Source: G020354945 sp964570585
GTDB taxonomy: Bacteria > Omnitrophota > Gorgyraeia > JABMRG01 > JAFGKX01
Direction of reading: 5' to 3'
Assembly: GCA_964570585.1 (NCBI GenBank)
Contig: CAZMYR010000008.1
Location: 1 to 56,234, forward strand
DNA: 56,234 nt
A model generated the notes under the pieces. It worked only from the letters and a program-made list of their open reading frames with translations. It ran no database searches and was not told the DNA's origin. Every line of letters starts with the position of its first letter. The first letter of the stretch is position 1. Shown one piece after another: positions 32,680-40,437 of the stretch. The position numbers were made by a program, and so were the translations under genes.

Positions 32680-33270
32680 TTATTTTTTGCTGAAATTTAA
32701 ATTCTGCCAGTCTTTTTTTATCGATTCCAACAACCCATGGGTTCTTAGCGCTGCAGCTGGATGGAACATCGGAATTATTTTTATATCTCTATTTGGATTA
32801 AATAGATCTCCGGTGGTAACACAAAAAACTTGTCCATGAATCTCCGAGATTCTTTTTTTGGGCAGATTATATTTCCCAAGGGTGTATTGTGCCGCTATAG
32901 AACCTAAAGGAATAATTGTCTCCGGCTTTATTATCTCTATTTGTCTATCAAGATATACGCAACAGCTAGCTATTTCCTCCTGCCCTATTGAGTAAGTAGG
33001 GGCATGGCATTTTATAATATTAGTTATATAAAGTGATTCTCTGTTTAATTTAGCCAATCCTAAAAGCTCATTTAAAAAATTGCCTGAGGGGCCAATAAAT
33101 AATTTCCCTGTTGAATTCTCTTCTTCCCCGGGAGATAATCCTATTAACATAATTTTGGCATTATTTTTCCCTTCTGCAAATACGGATTTATCTCTAAATT
33201 TATAGAGTTTACATTTTTCGCAAGTTTCTACTGCCTCCCGGATTTCGTTTAAATCGTTTAAATTCATCAT
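32680..33270 (-). CDS. udg: uracil-DNA glycosylase, iron-sulfur family 4/5 type
   Basis: This enzyme removes uracil from DNA. The 196-residue protein has cluster cysteines CEKCKLY near residue 17, IKCHAP and SCCVYL. The catalytic motif is GLSPGEEENSTGKLFIGPSG, and the C-terminal loop is MFHPAALRTHG. The G-x-x-PG-x-x-E form of motif I is close to family 4. It starts with an ATGA overlap on the NUDIX gene stop, so the two repair or clean-up genes are coupled. Confidence 0.9.
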   Translation of the reverse strand: MMNLNDLNEIREAVETCEKCKLYKFRDKSVFAEGKNNAKIMLIGLSPGEEENSTGKLFIGPSGNFLNELLGLAKLNRESLYITNIIKCHAPTYSIGQEEIASCCVYLDRQIEIIKPETIIPLGSIAAQYTLGKYNLPKKRISEIHGQVFCVTTGDLFNPNRDIKIIPMFHPAAALRTHGLLESIKKDWQNLNFSKK

Positions 33271-33767
33271 GCGCCTTCAAAAAATCTTCCTATTATTTTT
33301 CTGTGGGAAGAAAATGGGATATATGGCAAAGATTCTCTGCTAAAAAATCTCGCAGCTTTCAATTCCCTATTCAACGAAAGGCGAGTTTTATAAACATTAA
33401 CCTCATAGCCAATAACAAGGAGAGAGCCATAATATCTAGTTTTTTGAGCATAAACACTTATTAATCTTTTAATTTTACCCTTTATTCCTGTCTCTTCTTC
33501 TAACTCTCTCAAACACGCGAATTCAGGAGTTTCACCCGATTCAATAAAACCTCCAGGTAACGCCCATTTATTTATGCCTGGTTCGAGGTTCCTTTTCGTT
33601 ATAAGTATTTTACCTTCTCTGCCTTTCGCCACGCATGCCGCAACAGGTAAAGGATTCCCATAGTATATCCAACCGCATTTTTGACAAACTAATCTTTTCC
33701 GGCCATCTACTTGCCCCTTGCGCAAATAATATCTGCATATAGGGCAAAATTTAAACGCCTGCTTCAT
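33267..33767 (-). CDS. NUDIX hydrolase with N-terminal zinc ribbon
   Basis: The 166-residue protein begins with a zinc ribbon, FCPICRYYLRKG...VCQKCGWIYYGNP, followed by a NUDIX domain. The NUDIX box is GGFIESGETPEFACLRELEEETGI (about residues 72-95). Zinc ribbon plus NUDIX is seen in NudC-like and ADP-ribose/NADH pyrophosphatases, but the NudC marker SQPWPFPxS is not present, so I leave the substrate open. It overlaps the uracil-DNA glycosylase gene by 4 bases. Confidence 0.9.
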   Translation of the reverse strand: MKQAFKFCPICRYYLRKGQVDGRKRLVCQKCGWIYYGNPLPVAACVAKGREGKILITKRNLEPGINKWALPGGFIESGETPEFACLRELEEETGIKGKIKRLISVYAQKTRYYGSLLVIGYEVNVYKTRLSLNRELKAARFFSRESLPYIPFSSHRKIIGRFFEGA

Positions 33768-33815
33768 TATTCCTGGTATACTCCGTCATCTGAACAGATA
33801 AAATCTTCCATTTTT

Positions 33816-34184
33816 TTAACGCATTCCCCCTCTGGCTACCTTGTTGTCTTTATCAACAACGACGATTTTTTGTTTTATTTTTACTGCCTCGCTATAACCG
33901 GTAAATACATATGAAATAATACAAAGGATATCTCCTGTTTCTCCCAACCTTGCTGCCGGACCGTATAAAGCAATAGTCCCCGAATTTTCTTCTTCTTCGA
34001 TAACATACGTTTCAAATCTTTGGCCATTGTTGAAATTCAAAACTTGTACTTTTTCTCCCGGTATAATATCGCTTTTTAATAAAAGAGCTTTATCTATGCC
34101 AATGCTCCCGCTATAATACAATTCTTTTTTAGTAATTGTCGCTCCATGGATCTTCGAGTTAAGTATTTGCTTAAAAATTGCCAT
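33816..34184 (-). CDS. panD: aspartate 1-decarboxylase
   Basis: PanD makes beta-alanine from aspartate for pantothenate and coenzyme A. The 122-residue protein has KSKIHGATIT-like start LNSKIHGATITKKELYYSGS. The Gly-Ser pair in YYSGSIGID is the self-cleavage site, where the Ser becomes the pyruvoyl group. YVIEEEENSGTIALYGPAARLG follows, as in the family. It starts 9 bases after the upstream permease gene ends. No other pantothenate gene is in the window. Confidence 0.96.
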   Translation of the reverse strand: MAIFKQILNSKIHGATITKKELYYSGSIGIDKALLLKSDIIPGEKVQVLNFNNGQRFETYVIEEEENSGTIALYGPAARLGETGDILCIISYVFTGYSEAVKIKQKIVVVDKDNKVARGGMR

Positions 34185-34193
34185 AATATTTCC

Positions 34194-34988
34194 TCATTTC
34201 GTTACGAAAGCATTTATTACCATAAAAACAGCAGCAACTAGAGTAGTATAAGCAAATATTTTCTTAAGGCGCACAGGGTTTGTTCTAATAGATATTTTAC
34301 CGCCTAATAGACCGCCAATTGCTGCAACACAGGTTACTGGAATAGCCAAAGCAGGATTGAAATCACCGGCTATGGCATGGCCTGTAAATCCCATTAACGC
34401 TGTTGCAGCTACCATAGCAGAAGATGTGCCAATAGCTATTCTCATGGGGACGCCGCAGGCTAACACCATAAAAGGTATTTTAAAGCTACCTCCGGAAATT
34501 CCAATCATCCCTGCGAAAAAACCTACAGTAGCGGTAATAGGGATAGCCATCCAGAAATTTACCCTATAATTATACTCGCCAAAAGAACGATTCCAATAAC
34601 CAAATCGTCTTTTACCATAACTAACATATTCTTTAACCGGACCCAGCATAAAAAAAGCTGCTAATGCTAAAAGAAAAGCAAATAGAAACTTTAAATAACA
34701 CCCTGCAAAATAATGGGCGAGATATCCGCCAATAAAAGCCATAATATCTGTAGGAGGGTCTATCGCCAGGGCAAGTTTCCAATCAACTGTCTTGTATTTA
34801 TGGAAAACCAGAGTAGCAACGATAGCTGTCATCATTAAAATTAGTTGCGCGCTTGTTGCAGCTATATTCATCGAAGCTCCAGAAGCGATTAATACAGGAA
34901 CATAAAAATTACCACCTCCTCGGCCTACCATTGACATTAAAACGGCTAATACAAATATAACGGATGAAGTTATTGCTATTTTTATCAT
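34194..34988 (-). CDS. TauE/SafE-type membrane permease
   Basis: This 264-residue protein has about seven to eight hydrophobic helices. The repeated marker GRGGGNFYVPVLI near the N-terminus and GMIGISGGSFKIPFMV in the second half are the two half-repeats of the TauE/SafE family. These permeases export sulfite, sulfoacetate or related organic anions. A basic cytoplasmic loop (VSYGKRRFGYWNRSF) separates the halves. The partner gene panD is unrelated in function. A sulfur role would match the cysteine/homocysteine genes at 10-13 kb, but that link is only circumstantial. Confidence 0.9.
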   Translation of the reverse strand: MIKIAITSSVIFVLAVLMSMVGRGGGNFYVPVLIASGASMNIAATSAQLILMMTAIVATLVFHKYKTVDWKLALAIDPPTDIMAFIGGYLAHYFAGCYLKFLFAFLLALAAFFMLGPVKEYVSYGKRRFGYWNRSFGEYNYRVNFWMAIPITATVGFFAGMIGISGGSFKIPFMVLACGVPMRIAIGTSSAMVAATALMGFTGHAIAGDFNPALAIPVTCVAAIGGLLGGKISIRTNPVRLKKIFAYTTLVAAVFMVINAFVTK

Positions 34989-35032
34989 TTAAGCTTTATC
35001 AAATATTCCGCACTGGATTAATTATAACTTTT

Positions 35033-35869
35033 TTATTTTTTATCAATTTTCAAGTAATCTGTAACCCTATTCATTATTTCATTCATAATCTTTGCGGTTT
35101 GGGTCTCTCGCTTAAAATGGATAAATGGTTGGCCTGAATCTCCGGATTTTACCATTTCAGGTTCAACCGGAATTCTCCCTAAGAATGGCACGCCTAAATC
35201 CGAAGCTGCTTTCTCGCCTCCACCTATTCCAAACAAATCTATTTCTCTTTTACAGTGAGGGCATATAAAACCGCTCATATTTTCAATTATTCCCACAACA
35301 GGCACCTTTAATTGCTTTGCGAATAAAACACTCTTGCGAGAATCTAAAATAGCAACATCTTGAGGGGTAGTAACAATTATTGCGCCGTTTATATCCGGAA
35401 TAAGCTGACAGACACTTAATGGCTCATCACCCGTTCCCGGAGGAGAATCAACGATTAAATAATCTAATTTACCCCAGTTAACATCGGCTAAAAACTGCTT
35501 TATGGTCAACATTTTTAAAGGGCCCCTCCAGATTACAGGTTGGTCTTGATTCTCCAAAATCAAAGCAAGGCTTACTGCACCTAAATTAGGTAAAACCTGG
35601 ACAGGTTCTATTCCTGAATCGGACCCTATAAGCCTTTTCCCTTCAATCCCTAACATCTTGGCAATATTAGGGCCGTGAATATCCGCATCCAGAATGCCAA
35701 CCTTATTTCCTTTAATGGCCAAAGCATATGCTAAATTAACCGCTACAGTGGTTTTGCCAACGCCGCCTTTTCCGCTAATTACAATTAATTTATTTTTTAT
35801 TCTCGATAAATTATCTTTAAGGCGTTTATCTTGCTCTAATTGCTGCTTTTTTCTTTCTGCCTCTTGCAT
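35033..35869 (-). CDS. mrp: Mrp/NBP35-type iron-sulfur cluster carrier ATPase
   Basis: Mrp proteins bind and transfer [4Fe-4S] clusters. The 278-residue protein has a charged N-terminal helix, the deviant Walker A ISGKGGVGKTTVAVNLAYAL, DADIHGPNIAKMLG, YLIVDSPPGTGDEPLS and the cluster-binding pair FICPHCKREID (CxxC) near residue 205. All are typical of ApbC/Mrp. It is transcribed alone upstream of the TauE gene. It probably serves the many iron-sulfur proteins encoded in this region. Confidence 0.95.
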   Translation of the reverse strand: MQEAERKKQQLEQDKRLKDNLSRIKNKLIVISGKGGVGKTTVAVNLAYALAIKGNKVGILDADIHGPNIAKMLGIEGKRLIGSDSGIEPVQVLPNLGAVSLALILENQDQPVIWRGPLKMLTIKQFLADVNWGKLDYLIVDSPPGTGDEPLSVCQLIPDINGAIIVTTPQDVAILDSRKSVLFAKQLKVPVVGIIENMSGFICPHCKREIDLFGIGGGEKAASDLGVPFLGRIPVEPEMVKSGDSGQPFIHFKRETQTAKIMNEIMNRVTDYLKIDKK

Positions 35870-36015
35870 AAATAACTATCTCCTGACAATGCTGACTAGT
35901 TAATACTTATAAATTTGTTTTATTATAATCATTTTAAGCTATAAATCTCTAAAGTGGCTTTTCTGAGATTAACCATCGATAATCTTCCTTTGGCTTCCGT
36001 TTTTGGTTCCTGTAA

Positions 36016-36621
36016 CTAATCAATAAATATATTCCATAAGTCCTTAGGTATTCCTACAGCTATAAACTCTCTTCTTAAATCAGCAAAATTTCGTGAATCT
36101 ACACACCCAAATGAAAGGGTAATCTTTCCCTCAAGATAAGTTTTTACGGCAATACCGCCGCAAATTGGCATCATACCGGGCAATAAAACATCCAAATTCT
36201 TACCTGTACGCCTCTGATATAGTCTTGTTAAATTCATAATTTCCTGAGCAGAAGTATATGCCATGATTAGGTCTGGTATACCTTCAGTGTTTAATCCTAT
36301 GTATTTAAAGGGTTTCCTAAAGCGTGGAGCTCGTGAAAGCATTGATTTTAAGTTTGCTATTGAGGCCTGGGTTTTGCTTCGGCATATTTCTAAAAGCCTT
36401 TTTTTGTCGGGCTCCCAGCCAAAGGCATATTGGGCGCCGAGACAGGAAATGCTATCCTTATCTAAAATAATAGGTTGAATTATAGCCTTTTTTGTTGCTT
36501 CACAGAACATTACATTTTTCAATCTTATAACTTCTTTTAATTTCGGCTTTTCTTTATAAAACTTTACCTTAATCCAATGACTTCCAAACTTATCGGAAAA
36601 TCTCCAGTTAATACGATCCAT
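36016..36621 (-). CDS. DUF169 family protein
   Basis: The 201-residue protein has the DUF169 pattern: EVIRLKNVMFCEATKKA, ISCLGAQYAFGWEPDK, the central LIMAYTSAQEIMNLTRLYQRRTGK and the C-terminal MPICGGIAVKTYLEGKITLSFGCVDSR. Conserved cysteines could bind a metal or cluster. The family is widespread in anaerobes, usually without a known reaction. It lies between mrp and a ferredoxin gene, at the edge of the metal and redox region. Confidence 0.85.
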   Translation of the reverse strand: MDRINWRFSDKFGSHWIKVKFYKEKPKLKEVIRLKNVMFCEATKKAIIQPIILDKDSISCLGAQYAFGWEPDKKRLLEICRSKTQASIANLKSMLSRAPRFRKPFKYIGLNTEGIPDLIMAYTSAQEIMNLTRLYQRRTGKNLDVLLPGMMPICGGIAVKTYLEGKITLSFGCVDSRNFADLRREFIAVGIPKDLWNIFID

Positions 36622-36696
36622 TTCTTTCCTTTCTTTATTTTATATAGTTATTTAAGTTCTTTCCATCTTTTGCGCTGGCAATTGAAATAATTATAT

Positions 36697-37194
36697 TTAT
36701 ACCTTTCTTAAGAAAATTGCTTTATTCGGGCATGCTCTAACGCATTCACCGCATCCCGTGCACAGTGCTGCGTCAACTCCGGCAATATCATTCACTGTAA
36801 TTGCTCTTTGAGGACAAACATTAACACAAACACCGCAACCTGTACATTTAATTTCATCGATAATGGCTTTTAAAGCTGTTGATTTTGACGGTTCTTGTTT
36901 GTCCTCCTCGTTTAAATTTCCGTAAGGAAATTTGGGGAGGATGCTTTTTTTCGCTAATTCATCAATCCGCTTAAGGACCATATCCAGTTGTTGTTTAAGC
37001 TGCTGTGATTGTTGTTTGAGCATTTCTAATTCTTGTTCTTTTAAAACCGGCTGGGTGAAATTTTGTCGGGGTTGATTCGGAGAAACAGGCCATCCCTGAT
37101 ACATCCTTCCTCTACCGCGGCTTTTTCCAAATCCTCCTCTTCCACCGCCACTTGGCCCTTGTCCAAATGAACCAATTCCATCTCCAAATGCCAT
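36697..37194 (-). CDS. two-cluster ferredoxin with Gly/Arg-rich head and coiled coil
   Basis: This 165-residue protein has three parts. Residues 1-40 are Gly/Arg-rich (GQGPSGGGRGGFGKSRGRGR), as in DUF5320 proteins. Residues 50-80 form a coiled coil, LKEQELEMLKQQSQQLKQQL, similar to the coil of DUF5320 proteins. The end is a 2[4Fe-4S] ferredoxin with CTGCGVCVNVCP and CTGCGECVRACP. The head and coil suggest docking to the other DUF5320-like proteins encoded nearby. Electron transfer within that assembly is a reasonable guess. Confidence 0.88.
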   Translation of the reverse strand: MAFGDGIGSFGQGPSGGGRGGFGKSRGRGRMYQGWPVSPNQPRQNFTQPVLKEQELEMLKQQSQQLKQQLDMVLKRIDELAKKSILPKFPYGNLNEEDKQEPSKSTALKAIIDEIKCTGCGVCVNVCPQRAITVNDIAGVDAALCTGCGECVRACPNKAIFLRKV

Positions 37195-37198
37195 TTTT

Positions 37199-37492
37199 TA
37201 ACCTCTTTCGATAAATAGCTCGTTCTTTATAAACAACCAAATTAGCTCACTGCGCTCGCTACTTTATGGCCGTATGGGAATTTTTGAAATTCCCATACCA
37301 CAAGAAAATTGCCTTTAGCGATAACTCTAATGCGATTTTCGCAGTAGTATAGTATTGAAAGTATTTATACTTTTACCATCAAAAAAACAAAACATTCCTG
37401 ATAGGCAAAATTTTTCATAAAATCCCTAGGTTCAAAACGATACCGTCAAATTGTTCTATCTTTCGGCATCTGTTTTTCTCTCTCCTAAATAT
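37199..37492. other. gene-free gap with two hairpins
   Basis: TAGCTCACTGCGCTCGCTA (37244-37262) is an imperfect palindrome related to the repeat at 27984-28024. GTATGGGAATTT/AAATTCCCATAC (37272-37298) is a perfect 12-bp stem with a 3-base loop. No T-run follows either on the minus strand. I see no coding potential here. Confidence 0.55.
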
Positions 37493-37891
37493 TTATTTTT
37501 TCTCAGACTTCGCAGCAGATTCAATTTCTTTTATGCGCTCGTTTATGGAGCTAATATCTTCCTGCATAGCTTTGGCTTGCTCCCTAAGCATATCTGCTTC
37601 CTGTTGAGGGGCCATTTGTGGAATATACGGATTTCCATACGGCGTTCCGTAATAACTTCCTGCATACGGTGCTCCGTAATAACCCGCTCCGTATGGATAC
37701 GCCCATCGATTCCGGCCATGTCCTCTGCCCCAACCGTAACCTCCGCCCCAGCCACGGCCAAATCCAAACCCCCAACCTCCGCCTGGAATCGGATTCATAT
37801 AACCGGGTACAGGGTAACCAGCACAGTAACCTGCAGCACGACCTGTCATTGGTCCCAATCCAGCAGGACCAGTTCCATCTCCGCCTGGCAT
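37493..37891 (-). CDS. DUF5320 protein (copy 1)
   Basis: The ATG at 37891 follows GGAGGTGATTACG. The 132-residue product begins MPGGDGTGPAGLGPMTGRAA then GYCAGYPVPGYMNP, the standard DUF5320 head with a conserved Cys. A long Gly/Trp/Tyr/Arg-rich middle follows, and then a coiled coil EADMLREQAKAMQEDISSIN at the end. DUF5320 proteins co-occur with NifX-like and MinD-ferredoxin genes in anaerobes. Their function is unknown. Alternative frames here are compositional artefacts. Confidence 0.9.
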   Translation of the reverse strand: MPGGDGTGPAGLGPMTGRAAGYCAGYPVPGYMNPIPGGGWGFGFGRGWGGGYGWGRGHGRNRWAYPYGAGYYGAPYAGSYYGTPYGNPYIPQMAPQQEADMLREQAKAMQEDISSINERIKEIESAAKSEKK

Positions 37892-37909
37892 CGTAATCAC
37901 CTCCTCTTT

Positions 37910-37947
37910 AGCTTGAAGCTGGAAGGATTTCCTTCCAGCTTCAAGCT
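37910..37947. repeat. perfect 17-bp inverted repeat just upstream of the DUF5320 ribosome binding site
   Basis: AGCTTGAAGCTGGAAGG (37910-37926) and its exact complement (37931-37947) flank ATTT. It lies between the membrane protein gene and the DUF5320 gene. On RNA it would form a strong hairpin close to GGAGG. It may set the expression level of the downstream gene or block 3' decay of the upstream one. Confidence 0.7.
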
Positions 37948-37961
37948 ATTAGATTACCATA

Positions 37962-38570
37962 TTACTTATCTCTTACAAATAAAAGGGGGAATATAATATC
38001 GCTTACGCAACAAGGTATCCAGACCGCAAGGAATAAAAATGAAAAAATAACTATATAGGAAAACCAGTTCAGGCTACCTCCCATAGCCATAATAATATGA
38101 AACAGTGATGCCCAGGTGCTTAATAGAACATGGCCTGCATGAGGGAACTTTGTCGTCGGCCTGAAATATGCTATAGCTACTCCCAATATAGCTAAAGGAT
38201 TTACCAACCACCATTTTTCAATAAAACCTATATGGATACCCCTGTTTGGCATCTTAAGCAAAACCTCTCCTAAATAAGGAATTAATGAATCGCTTAGAGT
38301 AGCAATTCCTATCGAGCCTACATAACCAATGATGAGCAAAATCAAAAGATTGCATTTGGTTTTCAGGCGGCCGCATTTATGAAGCTCATACATAGACGCA
38401 GTAACCAGCGCACTTAAAATAACATGCATTGGATGAAGTATATAAAAAATATTGTAAGAAGCTTTAGAAGATACCTTCTGAAAAAGTACCATAATGACTA
38501 TTCCTGTAATGGCTCCGAAAATAGTAAATGGGGCGTGATTTTTTAATTCTATAGAAATTTGCTTAAACAT
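37962..38570 (-). CDS. multi-helix membrane protein of unknown function (202 aa)
   Basis: The protein has about five to six hydrophobic helices. Conserved-looking polar residues lie within them: ILHPMHVILSALVTASMYELHK and FPHAGHVLLSTWASLFHIIM place His, Glu and Ser in membrane segments, and WIPCCVSDIIFPLL adds a Cys pair. This suggests metal ion binding or transport, but I do not recognise the family. It lies between DUF89 and DUF5320 genes, so a link to metal handling is plausible. Confidence 0.7.
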   Translation of the reverse strand: MFKQISIELKNHAPFTIFGAITGIVIMVLFQKVSSKASYNIFYILHPMHVILSALVTASMYELHKCGRLKTKCNLLILLIIGYVGSIGIATLSDSLIPYLGEVLLKMPNRGIHIGFIEKWWLVNPLAILGVAIAYFRPTTKFPHAGHVLLSTWASLFHIIMAMGGSLNWFSYIVIFSFLFLAVWIPCCVSDIIFPLLFVRDK

Positions 38571-38578
38571 TTTCTCCC

Positions 38579-39442
38579 TTATAATTTTTTTAAAACCATA
38601 CTTGCTAATTTACAGCCGATATGCTCGGCAATAACAGGGCACTTAGCTTTAAATAAAAAATATATAGGCCTTCTTTCCTCACTCAGCGTTTCGTAATTGC
38701 CCTGGCCTTTGCTTATGATAAGTTTGGCATTTTTGTATAATTTAAGGAATTCCCTTGTGCAATATCTTAAGATTGTCCCCGGGGCATCGGAACCGCTTGG
38801 AATAACCCGCGCTATCTTATTTATACCGCAAGTTATAGCATCTTCCATTAATGCGTCATTTATTGCCGGTTTGCTTCTCACAACATAAATTATTTTTTTG
38901 CCAAGTTTATTAAGCTGCTCTATTAAAATCCTATCAAAAACAACCTCACCGGCATTATCCCCAATATATAATATCTTTTTTGCCTTTTTTACATCCTTTT
39001 TAAAATGCGCATAGTCAAATATTTTTTTATCGGCTTTTTTAAAATTTTCCTTAAATAATTTATCGAGCTCCTTTTCTATATTTAGGGAACTCTTTACGCC
39101 GTAATCTATGACATTTCCTGCTATGGCAATCTCAACAGCGGTTAAAAGTTTATCTTTTGCTCTCTTTACCTTTTCTTTTAACTCCGGATATAATGCTAAG
39201 GCAAGTTTATTGCTTTTATCTTTTATTTGCTCAAACGGGTCGGATTTTTGTGTTTTCTCTCTTATAATTCCGTATATGATACGCGCCATTGCCGGCGGCG
39301 TTGAATCAAGCGGAAAGTCTGCAATTGCCCTTGAAACTTCGTCTATTATTGCTTTCTGAGTAATTTCATCAGCGCCTGCAAGTTTTCCTGCATCAAGCGC
39401 CTGTTTTAAAAAACATGGGATACAATCTAAATATGTTTTCAT
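38579..39442 (-). CDS. DUF89 / ARMT1-like metal-dependent phosphatase
   Basis: The 287-residue protein begins MKTYLDCIPCFLKQALDAGK with the CxxC typical of the bacterial and archaeal DUF89 group. LYIGDNAGEVVFDRILIEQL holds the metal-binding Asp-Asn and IISKGQGNYETLSE is the second marker. DUF89 proteins act as metal-dependent damage-control phosphatases on sugar or nucleotide phosphates. It is followed by a small membrane protein gene after 8 bases. Confidence 0.92.
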   Translation of the reverse strand: MKTYLDCIPCFLKQALDAGKLAGADEITQKAIIDEVSRAIADFPLDSTPPAMARIIYGIIREKTQKSDPFEQIKDKSNKLALALYPELKEKVKRAKDKLLTAVEIAIAGNVIDYGVKSSLNIEKELDKLFKENFKKADKKIFDYAHFKKDVKKAKKILYIGDNAGEVVFDRILIEQLNKLGKKIIYVVRSKPAINDALMEDAITCGINKIARVIPSGSDAPGTILRYCTREFLKLYKNAKLIISKGQGNYETLSEERRPIYFLFKAKCPVIAEHIGCKLASMVLKKL

Positions 39443-39457
39443 TTCTATAAATTATTA

Positions 39458-39551
39458 GGACGCAGATTTTCGCAGATACACGCAGATTATTTTTTAAAAT
39501 TATTAAATGCCTTATATTTAAAACCCTGGAAATCTGCGTTCATCTGCGTCC
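39458..39551. repeat. degenerate CTGCGT-type inverted repeat
   Basis: GGACGCAGATTTTCGCAGAT at the left and ATCTGCGTTCATCTGCGTCC at the right are inverted copies around an A+T-rich centre. This fills the gap between DUF89 and the Cys-rich gene. Similar CAGATTACGCAGAT-type repeats are common intergenic elements in bacterial genomes. Confidence 0.55.
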
Positions 39552-39589
39552 AAAAAAAGGAAATTCCTATACTATAAATTTACCTCTGT

Positions 39590-39793
39590 CTATTTTAGAT
39601 TTTTATCAATTGTTCCATCCGGCAGCATATTATCGGGATGGTATAACCCTTCTTCTTCCATCTTTTTTCTTACGCAATTTGGATTATTGCTCCAGCAATA
39701 ATCCTGGACCCATCTTTTATCAAGCTTCCCTTGTTCATAAAATCTTTTAAGAGGGCAGACAGCAAACCACTTGCAAACATTTTTATCGTTCAT
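39590..39793 (-). CDS. small cysteine-containing protein (67 aa)
   Basis: The ATG at 39793 overlaps the methyltransferase stop as ATGA, so this start is preferred to 39832. The protein reads MNDKNVCKWFAVCPLKRFYE, then DKRWVQDYCWSNNPNCVRKK and ends with YHPDNMLPDGTIDKNLK. Four spaced Cys residues with aromatic neighbours suggest a small iron-sulfur or zinc site. Comparable small proteins occur next to redox genes in anaerobes, without known function. Confidence 0.75.
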   Translation of the reverse strand: MNDKNVCKWFAVCPLKRFYEQGKLDKRWVQDYCWSNNPNCVRKKMEEEGLYHPDNMLPDGTIDKNLK

Positions 39794-40437
39794 GGCTGTA
39801 TTTGCTTCCTTGCTAATAAAATCCAATGGCACTTCTCTTTATAATTTTTGATTTCATACCCTAACCCGTGAAAATAAGAATAAATATAATCTCTTCCCAT
39901 TCCAACGTCCCGGTGTACTCTACCCTCTTGCCTATGAACAGCGTTTACTATTTTCATTCCCCTTTTATTAAAATCTGCTAAGATAAGCTTGCCATCAGCG
40001 CATAAAACCCTATCCGTTTCTAAAAGAAGTGCATTAATGTTGTCTATATGGTGAAATAAATTCACAATAACTACATTTTTAAAACTGCTATCCGTAAAAG
40101 TCAAGGATTTTCCGTCCATTACATAAAATTTAACGTTAGAAAGAACATTTTCATAAGCAAGATTTAAAGCCGCTATCTTTAACGCCTCTTTGTCTTTATC
40201 TACTGAAATGAATTTATATCCGGATTTTGCCAGAATCAGGGTTGCATGTCCATTGCCGGCGCCGATTTCTAAAATGTTACCCTGCAGTGGATATGCTTTT
40301 GTTAATATGAATTCTCTTACTTTTGTAAAATCAAGACCTTTTCTTTTATAAACTGACATTCGTTCACTAAAGTGTTTGTGATTCTCTTTGATATCTTCAT
40401 CAGTTAGTTTTGGTATATATTCACTTTTGTAGTTCAT
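39790..40437 (-). CDS. class I SAM-dependent methyltransferase
   Basis: This 215-residue protein has motif I ILEIGAGNGHATLIL, VDKDKEALKIAAL and FKNVVIVNLFHHIDNINALL, the Methyltransf_11/25 layout. Its start overlaps the end of the MinD-ferredoxin gene by 17 bases and its stop overlaps the small Cys protein start. It may modify a metabolite or cofactor within this metal region, but the substrate is unknown. Confidence 0.88.
   Translation of the reverse strand: MNYKSEYIPKLTDEDIKENHKHFSERMSVYKRKGLDFTKVREFILTKAYPLQGNILEIGAGNGHATLILAKSGYKFISVDKDKEALKIAALNLAYENVLSNVKFYVMDGKSLTFTDSSFKNVVIVNLFHHIDNINALLLETDRVLCADGKLILADFNKRGMKIVNAVHRQEGRVHRDVGMGRDYIYSYFHGLGYEIKNYKEKCHWILLARKQIQP

Noticed and set aside
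37543..37775. Alternative minus-strand frames inside the DUF5320 gene
   Set aside because: They arise from Gly/Arg-rich codon composition; the DUF5320 frame has the ribosome binding site and family motifs.
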